From the IMG/VR virus record IMGVR_UViG_3300044971_000508, positions 1 to 23,560 of that record: a stretch of DNA of 23,560 nucleotides. One strand, written 5' to 3'. The notes under the pieces are model-generated. The model saw only the letters and a program-made list of their open reading frames with translations, searched no databases and had not been told where the DNA came from. Origin of the DNA: a virus. Below, one piece after another: positions 20,703-23,560 of the stretch (position 1 is its first letter; each line of letters begins with the position of its first letter). A program made the position numbers and the translations under genes.

Positions 20703-20978
20703 CTAACCATTTGTTACATCTTCTGTCACAAAATTTCCAATAATTGTGACATCAATTTGTTCCGCAACCCACTCATACGCATAATCGTTTGTTGCCCAAT
20801 TATCGTAATCTTCTCCTGTCATTGTTAAGTTACCTTGTTGTAACTGACTTTGAGTATCACTTAAAAGTGCATAGTAGAAAGTAGCAGATGTGCTTAAATT
20901 GTCATTGATGCAGTATGCGTTTAAAATTACTGCCGTTCCTAAGTTTAGTGGGAATACCACAGGTTGAATTGTTTTCAT
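20703..20978 (-). CDS. Conserved small protein following the tail fibre
   Basis: 91 residues, beta-rich, Thr/Asn/Gln-rich: MKTIQPVVFPLNLGTAVILN, then LSTSATFYYALLSDTQSQLQ, then QGNLTMTGEDYDNWATNDYAYEWVAEQI. The 'G.l.MtG.dYdnW..nDyay.WvA.qi' portion resembles short proteins I recall beside Bacteroidetes phage tail-fibre genes, function unknown. It lies 20 bases after the fibre gene on the same strand, so probably in one transcript; a fibre chaperone or tail component is plausible. Confidence 0.68.
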   Translation of the reverse strand: MKTIQPVVFPLNLGTAVILNAYCINDNLSTSATFYYALLSDTQSQLQQGNLTMTGEDYDNWATNDYAYEWVAEQIDVTIIGNFVTEDVTNG

Positions 20979-20998
20979 TTTTATATTATTTTAAATTG

Positions 20999-23560
20999 TT
21001 ATGTCATTGTAAGGCTCTTCCACCCGCTTGATGTATAAATATAAAGACCTTCTGTTGCATCAGTACAATAGAATATCAATCCTACCGCAGGACTTGATAT
21101 TGCATTTCTTTGTGCATTAGTTCCTCTTGGTGGTAGGAAGCCTTTTGTAGTAGAGGTTGCTTGTAAAACGGCAGATGCTACATCTGTGCTTGTTCCTACT
21201 GCAAAGTTTCCTGTGGTAAATAATATAGCTTGTATATTACCTGTATTAGTTGTATTAAATTTTATATTACCAACATCATTTTGTATTGCAATATCTCCTA
21301 CGCCTTGATTAAGTAAATATAAATCACTAGAATTAATTATTCTAAACGCTGAAGTAGATGAACTAAATTTACCAATAAAAGCATTTGAATTACTTGTTAA
21401 AGTTAATTGAGAAGCTGATGATGTTCCTGAAGTAGTATTAGAAATTGTAATACCTGTTGTAGCATTTCTATTATTAGATACAGTTAAATTATCCTGTACC
21501 CTTGCAATACCATTAACGTCAAGACGGAAACCTGCGTCTGTGAAAGTGCCACCTCTTTGAATTAATACGTTACCTGTTGATGCAAATATTTGAGCAGATA
21601 AATTTGTTGATGCTACACCTCCTGTAATAAATTGTATTCCATTAGTCCCCTGTAATGCCATTACATTAGAAGTGCCACCTGTTAATAATGTATTTGCACT
21701 ACCAACTCCGCCATATCCTGTTCCACTTATATTATAAACTATTGCATTACCTACAGATGAATCTAAAAACATAGCACCTGCGTTTCTGCTTAATGTAATA
21801 GCAGCAGGACTTGATATAGCATTTACACTTGTTATAGTTAAAGCCGCAGTAGCAGAAGCACCTGCTGCAAATTGTAATAAACCCGTAGACCTAATTCCTA
21901 AATCTGTTGGTGCTCCACCTGTTATTAACCCTGAACCAAAATAACCAAAATTAGTTCCATTAGATGCCATTGTTAAAACAGGATAACTTGCAGCATTTAT
22001 TGTAAAACTTCCGTAGTTTGGACCTGTAAAATATGATAATCCATTTGCTCTTATAGCATAGTTCGTTACCCCTGTAAAAGCACCATTCGTAAATGTTGGA
22101 TTAATATCAAGACCAACAAGAACGTCATTGTTTGCTGCTGCTACTAAGGTAGTGTTTATTAATCCACCTCTTGCTATTGCACTTGATGCAGTTTCTGAGC
22201 CACCTAATGTGAACTTAGTTGCAGTACCGAAAGTAGTAGTTCCTAATGCTAAATCACCACCTGAACTTAAAGTTAATTGAGCAGTTGCAGAACCATTTCT
22301 AAATTGAATACTATTCCATCCTGAAGCATTTGACCCTAATATAACATTATTAGAAGCATCAGCATATAGTACATCTGTAATAGTACCACCAGATGTTCTT
22401 ATTAGTAATCCCGTATTATTGTTTGTAGAAATATTTCCTGCTACGTTCAATGCGCCTGTTACATCTAATTTATAAGACGCAGAAGGAATACCTCCTATAC
22501 TTGTATTACCATTATTTAAAATAGTTATACCTCTTGTTGCACCATTATTTCCTACAAATATTTGCACCGCTTCAGCAGTAGCCGTTCCATTTGCAGTTGT
22601 TCCTGTTAGTTGTAAGGCAGAAGTAACTCCTGAACCTCCATATATTTTCGGAGATTGTATTGATGTCTGCACCCTTGCAGTACCATTAACATCTAGCTTG
22701 TAGCCTGCGTCTGTGGTTCCTGTTCCTAATAACCAATTCCCTGTTTGAAATATAGTTCCTGTTGTTGTAAGTGCTACTGTTGCTCCCGCTGTATTACTAG
22801 CCGAAGTTTGAAATAAAGTTTTACCATCATTATTAGGGTTTAAACCAATTAGTGTACTAAAACCTGCGTTTACATTTGTAGCTATTGTACCATTATAGTA
22901 ATAATTAGCACAAATATATAAATCTCCGCCTGAACCTTGATTTCCTGCAACTATAGAACTATTACCTATATATACATTATTTTGTCCTGCAAAAGTATTA
23001 AATTGACCTTTTGTGCCTATTGAAATATTAGTAGACACTCTTGCAGTACCATTAACGTCAAGACGGAAACCTGCGTCTGTGCCACTTGTATTTATTCCAA
23101 CATTACCTGTTGAAAATATTCTCATTCTTTCGCTTGGCTCAACGTCAGTAGTTGCAGTTCTTGTTCCAAAAATAATATCTCCAAAAGTAGAACCTGAAGT
23201 AGTCCTTTCTTGATACCCTATATAAGCAGGATAGTGCGTTCTATTTGGTGTTAGTCCGTGATACCCAAATCCAATTAATCTATAACTATTGTTAGTGTAT
23301 TCTTCTTGACCTAATCCTAAATAATAAGAACCTGCTATTGTAGTTGATGCAACTGCGTTACTATATTTTCTAATTGATAAAGCCGTACCTTCAGAGCTAC
23401 TACCTCCATTAATTCTTAATCCAATTTGATTAACATTTGTAAACGCTCCATTGGTAAATGTAGGATTAATTTCTAATCCCACTAATACGTCAAAATTAGC
23501 AGCAGCCGTTAATGTAGGAGTAAGGTTAGTACCTCTTGCTATTGCAGATGCAGCCGTAAC
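20999..23560 (-). CDS. Repetitive phage tail-fibre protein, N-terminus cut by window edge
   Basis: The frame is open from the right edge to a TAA at 20999, at least 853 residues; a GTG at 23482 is an internal Val, not a start, because the frame stays open beyond it. The protein is Gly/Ser/Thr/Asn-rich and modular: repeated blocks of LDVNGTARV-type with AGFRLDVNG / AGYKLDVNG, and blocks ARGxxL..TLxAAAN.DVLVGLxINPTFTNGAFT. The C-terminus reads TTKGFLPPRGTNAQRNAISS, then a segment with GLIFYCTDATEGLYIYTSSG and a Trp near the end, a fibre ending I recall as common in Bacteroidetes phages. It should bind host receptors; no S74 peptidase motif was seen. Confidence 0.85.
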   Translation of the reverse strand, partial: VTAASAIARGTNLTPTLTAAANFDVLVGLEINPTFTNGAFTNVNQIGLRINGGSSSEGTALSIRKYSNAVASTTIAGSYYLGLGQEEYTNNSYRLIGFGYHGLTPNRTHYPAYIGYQERTTSGSTFGDIIFGTRTATTDVEPSERMRIFSTGNVGINTSGTDAGFRLDVNGTARVSTNISIGTKGQFNTFAGQNNVYIGNSSIVAGNQGSGGDLYICANYYYNGTIATNVNAGFSTLIGLNPNNDGKTLFQTSASNTAGATVALTTTGTIFQTGNWLLGTGTTDAGYKLDVNGTARVQTSIQSPKIYGGSGVTSALQLTGTTANGTATAEAVQIFVGNNGATRGITILNNGNTSIGGIPSASYKLDVTGALNVAGNISTNNNTGLLIRTSGGTITDVLYADASNNVILGSNASGWNSIQFRNGSATAQLTLSSGGDLALGTTTFGTATKFTLGGSETASSAIARGGLINTTLVAAANNDVLVGLDINPTFTNGAFTGVTNYAIRANGLSYFTGPNYGSFTINAASYPVLTMASNGTNFGYFGSGLITGGAPTDLGIRSTGLLQFAAGASATAALTITSVNAISSPAAITLSRNAGAMFLDSSVGNAIVYNISGTGYGGVGSANTLLTGGTSNVMALQGTNGIQFITGGVASTNLSAQIFASTGNVLIQRGGTFTDAGFRLDVNGIARVQDNLTVSNNRNATTGITISNTTSGTSSASQLTLTSNSNAFIGKFSSSTSAFRIINSSDLYLLNQGVGDIAIQNDVGNIKFNTTNTGNIQAILFTTGNFAVGTSTDVASAVLQATSTTKGFLPPRGTNAQRNAISSPAVGLIFYCTDATEGLYIYTSSGWKSLTMT
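21509..21542. repeat. 34-bp exact repeat in the tail fibre, copy 1
   Basis: A 34-base sequence starting ACCATTAACGTCAAGACGG recurs exactly at 23048-23081 and in degenerate form at 22682-22715. It encodes FRLDVNG-type motifs, so the repeats mark modules of the fibre. Confidence 0.75.
22682..22715. repeat. Tail-fibre repeat, degenerate copy 3
   Basis: Aligned with the two exact copies it keeps ACCATTAAC at the start and CCTGCGTCTGTG at the end but differs in the middle, encoding YKLDVNG instead of FRLDVNG. Confidence 0.6.
23048..23081. repeat. 34-bp exact repeat in the tail fibre, copy 2
   Basis: Identical to 21509-21542 over 34 bases. The sequence is in frame with the fibre and is about 1.5 kb from the other copy. 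Homologous recombination between them would delete a block of about 1,539 bases, which is divisible by three. Confidence 0.75.

Noticed and set aside
20640-20828. 62-codon plus-strand frame beside the lysis promoter
   Set aside because: It overlaps the real 91-residue gene on the other strand and starts in a T-rich gap; no coding signature.
20999-23560. Tail-fibre repeats as a CRISPR array
   Set aside because: The repeats are few, unevenly spaced, degenerate and in frame with the fibre protein; there are no unique spacers of even length or cas genes.
1-23560. tRNA genes, integrase, insertion sequences
   Set aside because: No cloverleaf-like sequence, CCA end, integrase/transposase motif or terminal inverted repeats with target duplication were seen by eye; a tRNAscan run would be decisive.

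Overview
The window looks like part of a tailed dsDNA phage genome (or a prophage) of a Bacteroidetes host, probably Flavobacteriia-like. Evidence for a phage: terminase large and small subunits, a primase-helicase, several nucleases, a lysis cassette, a repetitive tail fibre, and very compact coding with ATGA/TAATG start-stop overlaps. Evidence for the host phylum: the DNA is AT-rich, starts are preceded by A/T-rich leaders rather than Shine-Dalgarno sequences, and the divergent intergenic gaps carry TAnnTTTG promoter elements. Many small proteins also resemble families I recall from Bacteroidetes phages; that is memory, not a search result.

Layout. (A) 12450 down to 1, minus strand: a small basic protein, VRR-NUC nuclease, prim-pol/SF3 helicase, a small protein, a sigma-like HTH protein, four small proteins, two glycosyltransferases with an LpxA-like acyltransferase between them, terminase small and large subunits, then tail/connector-type genes running off the left edge. 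One of these has a convincing -1 frameshift site. (B) 12569 to 18142, plus strand: an early-type replication/recombination operon with an SSB-like protein, PD-(D/E)XK nuclease, DEDDy exonuclease, DUF3310 protein, HExxH protein, SF2 helicase, small proteins and a free-standing DnaA domain IV protein. (C) 23560 down to 18120, minus strand: a repetitive tail fibre running off the right edge, small proteins, a spanin-like pair, membrane proteins and an M15 peptidase endolysin. A and B diverge at 12450-12569. B and C converge and overlap tail-to-tail at 18120-18142.

How it works together (inference). The plus-strand genes plus the primase-helicase form the replication machinery, although no DNA polymerase is visible. 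The leftward genes package DNA and build the tail. The glycosyltransferase/acyltransferase group probably modifies a host-surface glycan or the virion. The right-hand block makes the receptor-binding fibre and lyses the host. If the genome is circular or circularly permuted, regions A and C could be one long leftward transcription unit, and the portal, capsid and tape-measure genes, absent here, would lie outside the window.

No tRNA, CRISPR array, insertion sequence or integrase was seen. No stretch over 300 bases lacks a gene. The most interesting non-coding structures are the four-copy TGTACTC inverted array with a C8 tract at 9310-9417, the inverted-repeat cluster at 9459-9514 and the nested hairpin at 15595-15654.
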